Shown: in pieces, positions 10,664 to 22,700 of the stretch
Position numbering within the stretch: the stretch's first letter is position 1
Layout of the letters: every line of letters begins with the position of its first letter
DNA from: Clitoria ternatea
Lineage: Eukaryota > Streptophyta > Magnoliopsida > Fabales > Fabaceae
Length of the DNA: 64,000 nt
Direction of reading: 5' to 3'
NCBI GenBank assembly: GCA_037962975.1
Contig: CM075669.1
Location: 108,392,501 to 108,456,500, forward strand
Made by a program: the position numbers and the translations under genes
The notes under the pieces: generated by a model
The model's input: the letters and a program-made list of their open reading frames with translations, nothing else
Databases searched by the model: none
What the model was told of the DNA's origin: nothing

Positions 10664-13600
10664 TTAAACGTATACAGAGGCACAGATTTTGAAGTCCAGA
10701 TCCCACAGGTCAAACGTGCCCTTCACAAAATTGTAATGTGCACCTTTCAAAAAAAGAGTTTTCTTCACAACAGCATCTCTCACAAATGGATAAGTCAATA
10801 GATTCCCTAGTGATACATTCACAGCTTCCTGCAATTTAGTGTGGAGGAAAACTTCAATACAATCTAGAATAACTATAACTGGAGCTTTAGATTCAATGCT
10901 AATAATTTAGAAGTCATTGAGCTATATTACTAGAAACAACTCATGCCATCAAATAACAAAATGATCGTGTGGAACAAAGTGCCCCTTTAAGTAGAATGTA
11001 CTTACCTTCTCGCAGTTGGTACACTGATCTGAGAATTCAGATACACTTGCGTCTGATTTAACCTTGGACTTTGCTGGAGTACAAATTTGGACCCAGTTCT
11101 CTATAAATTCACTGTATGACCACAGATGAAGAAAATGATTTTCAAGGTCATTGGGTCGTTGTATGCGTTACCGAATCTTTTGACTTAACTGTCTAATTTT
11201 AACTTTTCAACTTTCAATTGTATGAAATTAGTTCCGTAAGTTTTAAATCAAAGTGTGAATTCAGTCCTCAGTAAAACTTCCATCAAATTAAAAAACAGAG
11301 CATTATCATTGTTAAGTTAAGAATTTGACAAAAATTAATGTAGAGACTAAAATTGTACATTTTTAAAATTTAGAAGATTATAATCATGCAAACATCGAAA
11401 ATTAGAAACTGAAAGTGCAATTAAAGCAACTTTAAATCCGTGGAAATGGAAAAGCTGTGCAGTAAAACTTAATAGGGAATCTAACAAGCAATAAATCCAA
11501 CAAGTGTATATGATATTCTAACAATCTCTTCCCCTACCCCCAAAATATAATTTATATGGTCCTTCATCTAATAGAAGTTCCTTGCTAATAACCAATGACT
11601 ACTGAACAATGTAATTTGGCAGAGAAGAGCAGGGGAATAGTAAAATAATCAATGTTCTGTTGGTTTCATTTTTCAATATTAGTATGCAGGAAAAAACGCC
11701 AAATGCATGTTGTTGGCATGTGCTGGAACAACATTTTAAAAACGTTGCTCCCTTAATGCTTTATCATCCCTTCAGTTGCTTCCAATAAGGTGTAACCAAC
11801 TGAGAAAGAAAACACTCAAAACAATTTATTTACTGTTATGGAGCACTCATGCCATGTGACTGATGACACTGCTTTGCATTTTAGGAGTTACGACAGTGAA
11901 AAAAGGAATCTATCATCTATGAACATCAAAGTTACACAGAAACTCTAAAAGGTTACAAAATATTATAAGCTTTTCGTATGTACTTATGTTTTTGTCCATA
12001 TATCATATGTACATTCAGCACTCATTCTTTATGTTAGATTTAATTAACCTTTTTCTTCTGAGATTTCACAAATAATACTGTAGACTTTACCTTGCAGTGG
12101 TCCCATCATCTGGGATAGACATGAGGCCCTTTATACCTCCACAGCAGCTGTGTCCAACGACAACGATATTCTCCACCTGTAAGAGATCCTTTTAGAACAC
12201 AAAAATAAGATAAAAAAGAAAAGTGTAAAAGGCTATCAATTTTTATAGAAAGGAATCCTGTTCATCCATCCTTCACCACTACCACTAATCTGTCCACTTT
12301 CTCCCCTTCCTTCCACACTGTTTTATACTTAATGATTCAAAAACGGAAGGTGGGTGGGTATGTAGGGGTTAAAATTCGTTGACAACCGAAATTGGATAAA
12401 CAATAGTGATATTCAATGTCCGTTTCGTAATTAGATTAAAAATGAAGTTGCGGAATTATTTAATAGTTATGCTAATTTAAGATTGTTTAAATTTCATTTG
12501 TTTAATGAATTAAAAAGTAGTTTTTGACAAATGACAATCTTGAGTCTCAACTAGAAACCAAACCCTCTTTCACATTCATAGCTTTATTCTCAATTTTTAC
12601 ATTAAAACTTTATAAATTGATGAATTAAATTATCTTTTTACTTAAATTCATCCACCATATAAATTTCATCCAAAACAAATAAATAAATCTAAAACTTTTT
12701 TTCTTTTCAAATCCGAATATGACATTATAAAATCTTTCAAAATTTATCAAATTTCTAATAAATTTCTTACATCTAATATAATTAACCAAATATATGAATA
12801 AAAAATATTTTGAAGCTTCTACATAGAATAAAATTAATGTAAGAACTAAATTTACAAAATTTAAAAGGGGGAAAGACTTTAGCCATTGAGAAACCCCAAT
12901 TGCAACTAAAAGAGTAGTAAAAGTAAACTATTTTTATTCATTAACAGTTTCTTAATCATTGCCATTGTAGAATGGATAGGAAAATCGCATTTTCCTAACT
13001 TAACAGAGTTTCCGTAAGATGCGTGTGGAAGTGGATCCCAACAAGTAATGAAGCAAAGGCTATTTCTCCACCACCAAACATTCTACTTTTCACATGCATG
13101 ACCCACCTAATTATAAGGAAGTAAGTGGGTGGCTATTTTTAGTTTTTACCTTTAAATGTAAGACAGCATATTCAATGGCCGCCCCTGTTCCTGAATACTT
13201 CGTCTGCCATAACAAAAGGGTGAGTCAAACATGCGCATTGGAATTTAATGGATCATATTTGACCACAAAGTCCAAATTGAATTACGTTTTTATGACACCA
13301 AATAACCGTACTTTTAACTTTGTTCATCTAGTTGTGTTTTTACATGACAAAAGTCAAAATATTTAATAGACAAATAAACCTTGTCATATGGTGGAACCAT
13401 ATTAGCGATATTTCGGACCACAAAGGCTTCACCCGGTTGGAAATCCAGCACATGAGATGGGCAAACTCTTGAATCTGAGCAAGCAAACACCAAAAACTGC
13501 AAGTGTTGCAAAGCCAAACGTAATGTTAAACCGGAAAGTAATAATAGCACATGTTTGACTAAATAATTTAATCAAACAATTATTCAATACACCTAAATGA

Positions 13601-16600
13601 GAATTTATTTAGCATAAATCTAATGGAATAAGTTGAAAAAAACAATATTTTCATGAGGTTCTCAATAAAATTTATTTAAATAATCATGTAATGATAAATT
13701 TCTCTACTCTTTAAAGATAGGAGATCCTCTAATAAGTTGTTATAAAAGCTTTTGTTTATTTAAAAGGTTACTAATTTGATAGTCTAGAATGCTTTTATAC
13801 AAATTCGAGTTAGGTCTAACAATTTATTATTATATAAATAAAAATAATTAGAGAATTGAGAAGGAGCATTTGCAGGTAAAAGGATTCTAGTTAAATGATA
13901 ATAGTCAACACATGCGTGCCATTGATAACGAAAGGGGAAGTAATCAACTCGATCCTTATTAAACTTAAATTAGTCGTCTCGGTCATTGCATTTTAAGTTG
14001 TAGTATTTTTTATGGGTGATGTTGACCTCTTAACCAGTGTCTTAATATAGAGTATCATTTAAGAAAATAAAAATGGAATTTGTTTTATCAGAAATTGTAT
14101 AATAATCGTGCTAGGTAAGTTTTAATAATATTTTTTTCACTTTTGTTTATTAACCCAACAACCTGTACTCATATCACACTTATTAACATTTTTTTTCCTT
14201 TCCTCAAAGTTTTGGAAAGTCAATTGACCCCATGGATGTGCTAATAGGCGATTATGAAAACCAAAGTTAGAACTGCTGACCTTTGGACTTTGGCCTTTGG
14301 CGAGTTCGCCATACAAGTCCGGATTCTTCCTGCAATAATAATAAAGACATAAATTAAGCAGAACAAGTAGCACATTGAACCTGTAATGTTTATATAATTC
14401 AAACAATAAAACTTTACAGTAAAATATAAATTAGTCGAATAGCATTTGTCAGCACTTAGCACCTCCCAGAAGGCGACAAGATTAAGAACACAAAGTAAAA
14501 ATGGTGTTTGGTTTTCAGTTGAGAAAACGAAGTTAAGTTAAAATAAAAAATTTAAAAGTTTATATGAATTTTTCACGTCATTCAGACAATCAAAATTTCA
14601 TTAACCCATAAGATAAAAACGTTGTTACACATCAACAGAACATTTCTCCTTTAAAGCATTCCACCAAACGTCACCCTCACCTTTTCTAATATACACTTTT
14701 TTTTCCCGCTTTTTATTGTACGTTTCAAAGTTACTCATTTGATACTAATGCATTTAGAGTAGTTTTGTTTTTGTTTACAGATCCAATTGGTGTTCGAGAT
14801 AGGTGATGTACAAGTTCTTTAAATTGAGTTTTAAGACAACCACATCTTTATAGAGAATTAACACAATAAGTATTTTTTTGTCATTTGGTAATAAAAAATT
14901 ATAAATTATAAATTTCATAAACTGCCCCAAAAAAATGATATGACAACTTTTAAAAATTTATTTGGGTGATTTTTACTTTTTAGGTTAAAAAACTAGCTAT
15001 TACTAGTTCATCCTCGATTTACCCACAACATTTTTAACAAATACTCCAATAAATTGTCCTCACATAATTAATTAATAATAAGGTAATACAAAGAAAAATA
15101 TTATTCATTTATTCTGAAATAAAAATAAAATATAATAATTTTATTAATTTGATGATAATAAATATATAAAAATAAATTAAAAATTTTAGTTAACATTAAT
15201 ATTATATCAATTGATCTGTCCAGAACCGAGATTTAGAGATCCGGTGTCTAGTCAACCATAAATAGTATGAAGATTCTGTGCAGAAGACCGGATGTATGAG
15301 TATCTGGTATAAGAATCCGTTGTACTTGTATAAGAAGGGCGGATTGGGCGTTCTGTAGGTTCTTCACACCGGCCTAACGCGTTGATGTGGGCGAAAGGTG
15401 GTGTCACCTGCAAAGATTCTCCGACGCTCAAGTCAGTGATAATATTCCAAGTGAGGAATGTTTTTCAGAGAGTAATCGTAAAATAAGTTTTTGGTCCCCC
15501 CCCCCCGATCCCCCCTCCTTCATGAAGGGAGTTCATATACCTGATTGGCTCGATTTACGAGGACTCGTTAGTGGGAAATCACTAACCTCCAATAGCATTA
15601 TTTTATTGCGCACTTACCAGAATGATTGGGTCAAGTGGCTATTTTATATTGAGCGTAGAGTGTATAGACCAGAATTAGGGGACAAGTGGATCATTCCCGT
15701 GAGCAGATTTTGGCTCGTAGTGCAGGGAATTATTGATCGGTCCCCGTAGCAATGCCCTTTGTCCTTTGTGGGGTGACGTGTATAGTATCCGGTGTGTGTG
15801 GTGTTATCCGGACAAACCGGAATAGGGAGAGCGCCTGATACGGAATTACAGTCCGGATGTATACCAAGGACACCGGTCATACTTTGTTTGACTGTCAAAG
15901 ATGCCGAAATACACCTTGTAGATCGGATACCGGTATTGAGGCCGGATCATATGTCCCCTAGCTTGTGTGAGGGACTATGTACTTGTTCACATAAGCTACT
16001 CATCCTACGAGAGGTCTAGATGCCGGTATACCTATGTACAAAATATTTTCTACATGTATGTTGTTCAGCATTAACCGTACTGCGGATGAGAAATCCGTCG
16101 TCTTGATATTGCTACAACGGATTCAGACAAAGATCTCCACCATGGGAATGCCGAAAGTTTTTGGAAATTGAAACCTTTTTGAAATTCGAGTAACGGCTGT
16201 AAAGCACAAATTGGTTCGCATGATTAGTCATCAAATGTCTTTAATCATGCATACGAGCAGTTATTGCGCATAAAGTGTAAGTTTTAGTAACCGTCGTTTG
16301 GGTTTAATGGGCCTAATTTTTAAGGCCTCTGAGCCCAATAAGGAGGCCCTTTAGTGAATTAACGTCGTTTTGGCGCCTGTAGATTCGAAATGTCTGTGCT
16401 GTTTGTTTTGTAGACCGATGCGTTTAATCTTGAACGACACAACCTTAAGAGTTGGTGATCGAAACCTTTCGTTTCCTATAAAAGGTAGACTTAGTGGATT
16501 TTGGGAACCGCTTGTTTCAGCTACCTTAACAAAACTCTGCAGAAATTTCGTAAGGACGCTCGTTGCCTGTTTCGCGAAACTTTTCTTGCCTTCGTCCTCC

Positions 16601-19600
16601 TTACTTTCTGAGGTAACCATTCTTTCCTCCTCTGTTACTTCATTTGTTTCCTTTTATTCTGTTCTTTGCTCATAATAAATGTATTTTTAAGAGGGGGAGA
16701 ATAGCTTCCCGCAACCCTAACTATCGTGGGGAGAAGAATCCATGTGATTCTTCCAGTGACTGAGTCACGTCGCTCAGAAAGGGAATCTTACTCACAGTGA
16801 AGAGTGATTATTCCTTCTTCAGAGTCGTCCTCTGATTGTAGTTGCTCTTCAGATAGTGAGGTGAGTAATGATTGTTACCCTTCTGACGGTGTGACTTTTT
16901 ATCGTAGAGCAAAGATTTTGTTTAGGCGACTCAAATGACGACCGGAGAAGGAATTTCTGGAGATCAAGCCGTTCTGCAGACAGCAGAAGGCCTCTACAGC
17001 GTTGCTGTCTCTAGGCTGAACTGGGAGGAACTTCAGGCTAAGTGGCCTTTCTGCTGGGTGGCTGGTGAGATTAAGAACTTGGCCTCTCGTCATGCAAATG
17101 AGGATGGATCTCGAATTCAACCAAGGTTCACACTTCATGCAGAGGAAGAAATGAGAAAGTGGTTCAGGGTGTTTGCACCTCTTCCTACAGAATGGATATG
17201 CCACGCAATGCCAAATGACCGTTCTGTGTACATGCATGATTTCGTATTCCACTACCTTGGAGTTCGTTTTCCTCTATCCGAGCTCCAAATGGGTGTGTTG
17301 AGATTCTTAAATTGCGCACCCTCTCAACTTCATCCCAACGGTTGGGGCCTCATCCGTGCTTTGGAGGTGCTGGGCGATTATTTCAACTTTATGCCTACTG
17401 TAGCGATGCTGTTCTACTACACCCAAGTAGTTCGGAGGGCTAACAAGCAGGGTGGTGTTAGTTTAGTGACACTCCAGACCTTATGTTCCTTTGTGAACTT
17501 CGAATCCTACACCGATTCGGCTAAGGTTGATGGAAAATCGTTCAAATCCTACTTTACCCGGATATCTATTAGGAAGAAGAAACCTGTTTTTTGGAGGGAT
17601 GAAGAGGGTCTTAATAAATTTCCTCTAAGCTGGACTCATAAGCATTTTCTTTTAAACTCCTAAGCATATTATGCTGATCAATCCGAGCTATCCCCTGAAT
17701 CGTCGAAAGTGTTGTTCGCACTTGAAGCGCACACTACACGCTCTAAAGTATTCTCGTGTAGGCGTCTTTTAAGTAGTTCAAGCGGAGTCCGGGACGAATA
17801 TCTTCGTAATTCTCGTTTTATTTCTCCTTTTCTCCTTTGTCAAATGTGTCAAATATTTCGTAGTTGCTAATATCTTGTGTTTGTGCATGTAGGTGAAATA
17901 GAGCAGGAATCTCCGGAGATGAATAAGCTGAAGGGGTTTAAAGCGGCAGGTAAATCCGTAGCTCGCGAGAATGAAATTCAGGCTAAGACTTCTGTAAAGG
18001 ATCGTCCTGAACTGATTATTCTGACATCGGATGTGGAAGGGGAGATTCCGCTGGTCGAGGGCGGTTCGACTGGTGTTGGCGCAACTACTAGTCAGCCCCA
18101 AATAACCGAGAGGAGGAGAAAGATCAAGAATGATTCTTCCAGAGGACCGTCGAAGAAACATAAACCTTCGGGGAGTTCAAAAAGGGGAAGAGTTTCAGAA
18201 GGTAAGGCTGTAGAGACCTCGGATGCAGCTGATGTTTCTTCCGGGCACCATAAGGGGATTCCTGCCGGGGTTTCTGGATCTAGTCCGATCTCCTACCCAA
18301 CAACTTCGTTCCTTACCCCCTTCCTCTCATATCGGGGAGCAACTCCAGCGATTCTTCCTCAACCGCTGTATGAACTCCGGCCCACGCTTAAAACTAAAGA
18401 GATCAAGGAGGCGTGTGAGGCCGGAAAATGGTAGTTAGCAGAACTGACTGGGATGCTTCATTCATTCAGTTTGTTAGCTGAAGACGTTTACAAGGTTGAT
18501 GAGCTGAGTGATAAATTAGAACAGCTCAACCTCTCAACGGAGAAGGATAAAGCTGCCCTAAAATTGGCTGAAGATCGCCTTGCCAAGTCTAAAGAGTTTG
18601 CAGATATTATAAACAAAGAAAATCTCAAGCTCAAAACTATGCTTAAAGACTTGGAAGGTAAATTGGCAGAGAAGGAGGAGACGCTTAGTAAATCTCAAGA
18701 GGAACTCCGTAGCAGTCAAGCTAAACAAGCTGATCTTGAAGACAAAAGCAAAGCTGCTGCGGAGGATTATTTTAAGCAAGCCGAGGAGTGGTCCCAAAAG
18801 GAGAAGAAGTTCCACCTTGAGATCGAGGGACTGAAGACTGGGAGCACGGAATCTGGAGGATCGAGTGGGAAACTATCGAGGTTGCGGGAAGAATTGGCTG
18901 TAGCAAAAGCTGAGAAGCAGGAAGCTATCGACATATGCACTCAGGCGGTTGAAGAATCCTTCGGCCTGGCTATACGCCAAGTTTTCTACCGCAACCCCAC
19001 TGCGAAACTTAACCTCTATGGTATGGATCCGTTCTACGAATTCCATGGAGGAAGGTTAGTCACAGTGGTTGATGGTCGACATGAAGATCCTCCGAAGTCC
19101 TTGTACGGTTTGCCTCCCCTTCCTGAGGGTCAGAGTATGGGACCTGATTTTGTCTTTCCTACGTCTGAGGTTGCCTCATCTGCAGAAGGTACTGAGGCTC
19201 CCGAGGGGAAGACTCCTAAGGAAATCCCGAAGGAAGGGACACAAGAGCTTGGAGCAGGGGAAGCACAGAAAGAGACTGAAGAGCAAATTCCCCCTCCATA
19301 GTCTTGTTTTTGTTTATATGTAAAGTTGTGTACCGGGATCAACTCCGGTTTTGAACAGTTACATGTAATTTGCTTTTTCGTTTCCTTCTTTATGAATGAA
19401 TGAAATTCTATTCGGATATTTGTCTTGGATGTATATATTGTCTCAGTGCCTGATAGTCCGTTCTGTATGACTAACCGTTGAGGTCGAATCGAAATGATTA
19501 CCTCAGAAAATTAGGTAATAGAAAGACATATACATGAATACTGTCCCCAAGTATAGGCGTGTTAAGGAATAGATACCTGTTGTAGGGCGTCATCCTTAGT

Positions 19601-22331
19601 TCTTTTGGGGAGAAAAGTGGTCAATCCGTTGTTCACAGAAGCGGTGTGTCAGGACGGATGACTAGTATTAATTAGTGTTACTCTCACAAGGAGGTTCACA
19701 TAGTCAATCTGTTGTTCAATGTGAGAGTATCATTCTGAGATTTGGGAACTGCAAAGATGATGGTTGTGTTTTCCATCGTAGGGATAGTGATGAGAATTTG
19801 TTCACGCCAGGAGTTGATACATAAAATCACAGATCAAGTGATAGGGAGTATCCGTCCTGGAGAAATATCTCTCAATCATAAGAGCACGAATTAAGCCTTC
19901 AAGATCACAGGAGTAATATCATTAAATCACAGATTGGGTGATTGAGATTATCCGTTCTGGGGAAGTACACCATGCCAGGAGTTACATCGTCAAGTCACAG
20001 ATCAGGTGATTGAGATCATCCGTCCTGGAGAAGTACACTGTAACAGGAGTTACATCGTCAAGTCACAGATCAGGTGATTGAGATCATCCGTCCTGGAGAA
20101 GTACACTGTACCAGGAGTTACATCGTCAAGTCACAGATCAGGTGATTGAGATCATCCGTCCTGGAGAAGTACACTGTACCAGGAGTTACATCGTCAAGTC
20201 ACAGATCAGGTGATTGAGATCATCCGTCCTGGAGAAGTACACTTTGATCTTCAGGGTATGGAATTTTTAAAATTTAAAATGTAATTAATTCATATTTTTA
20301 TGTATGTCCTTTAAGTGATTTGATCTTAGTTTTGTAAACAAAAATCGAATTAATTAACTAGCGATTTGAACTTCAAGTTATGATCTCATAATTTTCAGCT
20401 AACTTCACAACTCTAAATTATTAACCAACTTTACATAACATGAAAAACTTGTAACAACTTGAAAAAGAATTGATACTTTTTTTCTGATCAAAATATACAT
20501 ATTAAGAAAAAATACCAATATACTAATTTTTATAAAAAGATATTATAACATTCTAATTTTATCTTATTATTTAAATTCAAACTCTGTTTTAATATATGTT
20601 TATAATAATATTTTTTAAAATAAGAGAAAATATGAAAAAAGAGATTAAACTTTACTATCGAATTTGTCTTATAAATAGGAAGGAAAAAAATGATCAAACT
20701 TCAAAATTTTAGCATCCTATAAATTGATTCTTTCCAGTAATGGTTAAATCATTGGTAGATATTTATTTTAATTTTATTAAACAACATCTGTAGATTTATT
20801 GTTACAAATAAATTTTTTTAAAAAAGTATAACTTTAATAACTCTAGAGGGTACGTAAAAAAATTATTTTTAATTCTTTAATCATCATTAGTCATTTCCCA
20901 TTTCATTCACCAAATGAAACCGTGTTGTTGTTTGGCGATGTTGATTTTATGATTAATTATTATACCAAAAACTTATTACTAAAATGTAGGGATATGGTGT
21001 TTCCTCTACATGATTTCTCCATGTGATCTCCACATCAAATAAATTATAATTAAAGGTCGTTTAGGCTGTGATTGATGTCGCTTATCACACTGGAAATAAG
21101 ATAAGATAAGCACCAGTGTCGATTGGCATTTCGGGTTTGTAGAGTCAACATGGGTCCCACACCGAGTGAATTTCTTACTAACGGAAACCTATAGTGATAC
21201 GTGGTCAAAACGTAATAATAATACTTTTTCATTTCATCGGGACTTTCGAAGTACTCAGAAGGGGCAGTTACGGTTGTTCACGACGCGAAAACAGAGAAAG
21301 AATTAAAGAATGACCACCATTAGCATATCTTCATTTTACTCAACCCGATTACGCTTTCATTATTGATTGCTCAATTAAAATAAAGAAAACATAAAAAGTT
21401 TATAATTAATTTCAATTAAAAATAATACGATCCATATCTGTTTTAGTCAACTGATAAACAATTAAAAAAAACAATCTAGGTTAAAAAATACTCCTTAAAT
21501 AATATTTCTTACTTTTTCTTTTTTTCCTATTCACTCTGCCCCGTAACTATTTATTTTAGTTTTTTTTAATCTCAAAAGTATTGTCATTTTTAAAATTTAA
21601 AATGTAATTAATTCATATTTTTTTAATTTTATCTTTTTATAATTAATATATCAATATTCATTTAACAATTCTATGCAGAGGGAGTATTATATTCTTAACC
21701 TTTAAATAAATACTTACTCTTCCCTTAATAATCCCAAGTAGCATAGAAGTTGAGGTGAATGACTCTTCCAAAATCATATTTAATCTTTTTATTTTACATG
21801 ATAAAAAATAAGAGAAAAAGGAATAATACGTACTGGAATTTTTCAGTTTTGAAGTGTGCGAAGCCGGTTAGGATCCTCCCGTCGGGGTTGAACGGTTTCG
21901 ACGCGTCGGCTTCGAGGTCCGCCGTCAACTGCTTGATCTTGGCGGCGGCGATATCTCCGAGATCAGCTTTCTCGCTGCCAAAACATAAGTTACAACATTC
22001 AGAAAACTCCTACTTCATAACTAACGCGTCATCAGGGCATGGCGGTGTGGGTCCACCACATGGCATGGCCCACAGCCACCAACCTGATCCTATAAACAAA
22101 ACAACAACACGGTTTCATCTGGTGAATGAAATTGGAAATGACGGAGGAAACAAAACTTTACACCAAACGACAAAAGTAATGGTCCTCTTGTCATAAATTG
22201 CAGAACAGACGAGCGGTGGTGTTGTGTTTCGGCGTGAAACGAAAGTACAAAAAAGTTAATATAATTAATAGTGGCAGTTTCATTCACCTGAGAAGCTTCG
22301 TGAGCGCTGCAATGGCCTCTTCGTATGCCAT
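10664..22331 (-). CDS. beta-carbonic anhydrase, probably cytosolic, 8 coding exons
   Basis: It catalyses reversible hydration of CO2 to bicarbonate using zinc. Coding exons, 5' to 3', are 22331-22288, 21974-21834, 14329-14281, 13496-13380, 13203-13150, 12176-12091, 11111-11006 and 10828-10664. All introns are GT-AG, phases agree, and the sum is 253 codons plus TAA. Zinc ligands are visible: CSDSR (Cys84, with Asp86/Arg88) and GHSCCGG (His144, Cys147). Other family blocks are HVLDFQPGEAFVVRNIANMV, TGAAIEYAVLHLK and KGTFDLWDLDF near the end. The first exon, MAYEEAIAALTKLL, begins close to the conserved region, so no chloroplast transit peptide is seen. The upstream reading frame reaches a stop near 22395, which supports the ATG at 22331. 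Intron 2 is 7.5 kb and contains a retrotransposon-like insertion. No disabling change is seen in the exons. Which paralogue it is remains open. Confidence 0.95.
14330..15212 (-). other. carbonic anhydrase intron 2, native part downstream of insertion
   Basis: This is AT-rich intron sequence with no coding signal. It includes the acceptor side (TATTATTGCAG before 14329) and becomes very AT-rich near 15060-15200. The base composition changes sharply at about 15213, where the insertion begins. Confidence 0.7.
16935..19301 (+). pseudogene. gag-like protein with Transposase_28-type domain and coiled coil
   Basis: Three open segments share one frame: 16935-17663, 17877-18434 and 18453-19301. The first (242 codons) contains the block LGVRFPLSELQMGVLRFLN, then APSQLHPNGWGLIRALEVLG. 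This resembles the plant 'putative gypsy type transposon' domain (Transposase_28 family). The segment 17664-17890 has stops and ends TTGTGCATGTAG before GTGAAATAG, so it may be an intron. The C-terminal part is a long Lys/Glu/Leu-rich coiled coil (about 18480-18950), then a block with AIRQVFYRNPTAKLNLYG and a Pro/Glu-rich tail. One TAG at 18432-18434 breaks the middle. No enzyme motif is present. A structural gag-like role is inferred. Confidence 0.7.
19807..20243. repeat. 68-bp tandem repeat array
   Basis: Four near-identical units start with GTTACATCGTCAAGTCACAG at 19981, 20049, 20117 and 20185, exactly 68 bp apart. A more diverged unit lies at 19913, and another degenerate one starts near 19813. 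The array ends the insertion, directly before native intron sequence. Confidence 0.9.
20251..21833 (-). other. carbonic anhydrase intron 2, native part upstream of insertion
   Basis: This is AT-rich intron with no gene. A perfect 36-bp direct repeat occurs at 20264-20299, right beside the insertion edge, and at 21587-21622. The donor GTACGT lies at 21833. Confidence 0.7.
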
Positions 22332-22700
22332 TTCTGATCCACCGGTGTTAAATCTGATCCGAACATAGAAAACATTATTTGATGTATATTAAAACATGTA
22401 AGGAATTAAATTGGGGAAAAGAGAGATTTGAATTGTGAGAATTTAGTTTTGATATCGGAGATGAAGAGGAAAATCAGGGACGTGATGATTGAGTGCATGA
22501 TGTGAATCTGGAACAGGAAAAAGAGAAAAGCCATCTTGATACAAACCTATTTGTGATAGTTTGTTTCTTGAACAGAACAGAGAAGGATAGAGATTGGGAT
22601 AGAGTGTGTGATTGATTATATTATGGGATGATGGGATGAAGGGTTTGGTTCCACGCGCTAGAGGAGGCACAAAGGGGACCAGAACTCACGTATTGTGTGC
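22332..22700 (-). promoter_or_regulatory. carbonic anhydrase 5' UTR and core promoter region
   Basis: On the minus strand a TATA-like CATAATATAATC (about 22614-22625) is followed by ATCACACACTC and a C/T-rich leader. A possible 5' UTR intron may run from GTTTGTATC (about 22550) to an acceptor at TTCGGATCAG before the start codon. A short upstream ATG (MAFLFFLFQ...) near 22535 would lie inside that intron. These are predictions from sequence only. Confidence 0.4.

Larger units (their letters stand above)
15213..20250 (+). mobile_element. non-autonomous retrotransposon-like insertion in intron 2
   Basis: Roughly 5 kb of markedly GC-richer sequence sits inside the AT-rich intron. It contains one gag-like reading frame (16935-19301) and a 68-bp tandem array at its right end. 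A purine tract (AAGAGGGGGAGAATAG) lies near 16689-16704. I find no reverse transcriptase, integrase or transposase catalytic motif, and no clear pair of terminal LTRs. Both edges carry the short sequence TTGATCT (about 15213 and 20244), which might be a target duplication. The best description is a truncated LARD or TR-GAG type element. The orientation is opposite to the host gene. Confidence 0.65.

Noticed and set aside
10371..10706. Open frames overlapping the end of the carbonic anhydrase gene
   Set aside because: They read the last exon and 3' UTR in the wrong frame or strand.
15497..15518. Long C-run (about 11 C, then CCCCCC)
   Set aside because: It could be a quadruplex-forming or sequencing-error-prone homopolymer. 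Nothing around it supports a function.
19981..20243. Second CRISPR-like array
   Set aside because: The 68-bp units are identical throughout, with no variable spacers. It is an ordinary tandem repeat.
22443..22670. 75-codon minus-strand frame upstream of the carbonic anhydrase start, and the nearby MAFLFFLFQ start, as a signal or transit peptide exon
   Set aside because: The frames do not join the first coding exon without a stop or an unsupported splice, and the ATG at 22331 alone gives a normal protein. An alternative first exon is not excluded.
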